A DNA stretch of 64,000 nt, from NCBI GenBank assembly GCA_963784575.1, contig CAWARU010000001.1, forward strand, positions 310,001 to 374,000, in the 5' to 3' direction. This document shows positions 63,901 to 64,000 of this stretch, one piece after another (position 1 is the first letter of the stretch; every line of letters begins with the position of its first letter). This DNA comes from CAWARU01 sp963784575. GTDB taxonomy: Bacteria > Pseudomonadota > Gammaproteobacteria > UBA6186 > Azoamicaceae. The notes beneath the pieces were generated by a model. That model searched no databases and was not told the DNA's origin. It worked only from the letters and a program-made list of their open reading frames with translations. The translations under genes and the position numbers were made by a program.

Positions 63901-64000
63901 TTAAAAATCGAAGAGATAATAAACGATACGGTAAGAAAATATCATTTAAAAAACCCAGCTTTCTTATCAAATCATGATTATTTAAATCAAATTCATAACA
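60970..64000 (+). CDS. traA: Ti-type conjugative relaxase/helicase TraA (C-terminus outside window)
   Basis: The frame is open for 1010 codons to the window edge. Residues 1-230 are a MobA/MobL relaxase domain: MAIYHYRVGFVSRSTGRSAV, metal-binding H141 with H148 and H150 (NPHAHF). Residues about 330-780 are a RecD-like helicase: Walker A GRAGTGKTTT near 379, Walker B LLLIDEAGM, and HSYAITLHKAQGQTVDWSM near the end of the core. The enzyme nicks oriT and unwinds the strand for transfer. An ATG at 60970 is the only early start; there is no strong ribosome site. Confidence 0.92.
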   Translation, partial: MAIYHYRVGFVSRSTGRSAVQSAAYITGNQLEESRRNITADYRNQSSDIIFSATFAPSHAPAYMKKLEVWDSLESHEDRYAMSYYRTEATQEKYKSCAQIAQTTVVAIPKELTPEVWQELVTDFLNERFVSRGLVVTVAIHNDEGNPHAHFQISRRAVNDKGEWSIAKDREITTKSALIESRRLWAQKTNFYLAREGIDERVDHRSYADLGIPFEPTKHESWYAQKMEKSGLDSRIVYENKEIKNRNKEYLGLNPEDILKELTSKQATFSSLDLARIIQKRLGDDPKLASYVYEASLTQAAVVGTSLDGHARYTSQEYIQLEAQTLEKCEVLMSNKANIIIDSKLQNDILKSQYHYLSEEQQNAVKSLCDEQQLGILIGRAGTGKTTTLKAVVDIHNKSEYKTYGLALSAVAAENLALETSCTSETVAFYLDKWDRREDAHREFWSMHPSSEHLRLERKMHELDKYALTEKHLLLIDEAGMIGTSQWASILGYIEKAKAKLIVVGDDNQFKAIEAGDFFRKLKEKASEQNKLTSLNTIIRQKEPWMRTASEDLAELKTYQALSTYEQHGHIKVIDTTDLKSIAESYVQKRIANPDQSGLLLASTRAQCQELNDEARRSLQDKDLISKNDIAINGRTFSAGDEIIFLKNNRDNKINCFDNETNKAKDFLIKNGTRGKIISIEEVLPSTMHSTKNQNALTKIHHITVTIDNKTEAKFTTNDYNQFDHSYAITLHKAQGQTVDWSMIVASKNMDAHATYVALTRHRKDTKLFYDTNTFTNFNGLQKSLSRVSSKDLVIDYTIRPEHQGAWENIQEYLLLGQDLTSVSQEKDWTAYHALKKERDSLGQNIISEWKDHALYARQVGLSKESIEIASGLKMRPLALVEERAQLTVHEYTKKAMESRLLWREIRSTHPGKNCYEHCRYPEFSNIRQERNSIAAEITNNRALYINFISKIGQELGLGWKTLNNQAIQSNSFTKDRLKIEEIINDTVRKYHLKNPAFLSNHDYLNQIHN

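Overview
The window is an AT-rich, gene-poor and heavily rearranged accessory region. It probably comes from a host-associated gammaproteobacterium of the Legionellales type (Legionella, Coxiella or Candidatus Berkiella-like), although no housekeeping gene fixes the taxon. Pointers are eukaryote-like repeat proteins (Sel1, LRR, ankyrin, F-box-like), tyrosine integrases targeting a tRNA-Arg, a Ti-type TraA relaxase and many IS families. Much of the DNA is mobile elements inserted into each other or into older genes, and broken genes are as common as intact ones.

Layout. 1-4251: a giant TPR/Sel1/LRR gene on the minus strand, running off the left edge. 4.4-10.0 kb: an IS pile (IS30 remnant, REP-associated transposase, an IS1634-family element inside an exact 168-bp duplication, an IS4-family element, an IS4 remnant). 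10.0-19.7 kb: two identical 3339-bp TGT...ACA transposons (zinc-finger protein, DDE transposase, AAA ATPase, small ORF). Between them lie an aroK fragment, an aminoglycoside-phosphotransferase-like kinase, an amidase fragment and most of a TOTE-type primase gene. 19.7-21.5 kb: AbiEi/AbiEii genes whose third operon member was that TOTE gene before copy 2 of the transposon split it. 21.7-46.1 kb: three direct repeats of the 3' half of a tRNA-Arg gene, each preceded by the 3' tail of a tyrosine integrase, marking stacked integrative elements. This block contains an F-box-like gene, an ankyrin gene, a Sel1 gene, and three transposons (A, B, C) that each carry an AbiEi/AbiEii-like pair plus an integrase-core transposase. 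Copy B is interrupted by a 6.55-kb ISAs1-bounded unit carrying a second F-box-like gene and a reverse-transcriptase gene, itself split by a group II intron.

46.2-54.5 kb: ordinary and accessory genes on mixed strands: TraB/GumN-like, a Clp-fold serine peptidase pair, an rpiB plus epimerase operon, a broken phosphotransferase, a frameshifted trypsin-like protease, a conserved hypothetical, a YhcG-type nuclease and ArdA. 54.5-56.5 kb: a second group II intron just upstream of ardA. 56.6-64 kb: a conjugation module (traD and traC-like divergent from traA, with an oriT-like site between), in which traD is split by a RIT element of three overlapping tyrosine recombinases.

Together the window reads as a graveyard and assembly ground for integrative and conjugative elements. 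Toxin-antitoxin and defence genes (AbiE pairs, TOTE, ArdA, RhuM, YhcG) travel beside likely host-interaction genes (Sel1, ankyrin, F-box-like). The main novelty candidates are the transposons that appear to carry AbiE pairs as built-in passengers and the AbiEi-AbiEii-TOTE operon. All functional statements are from reading the sequence; no database search was run.
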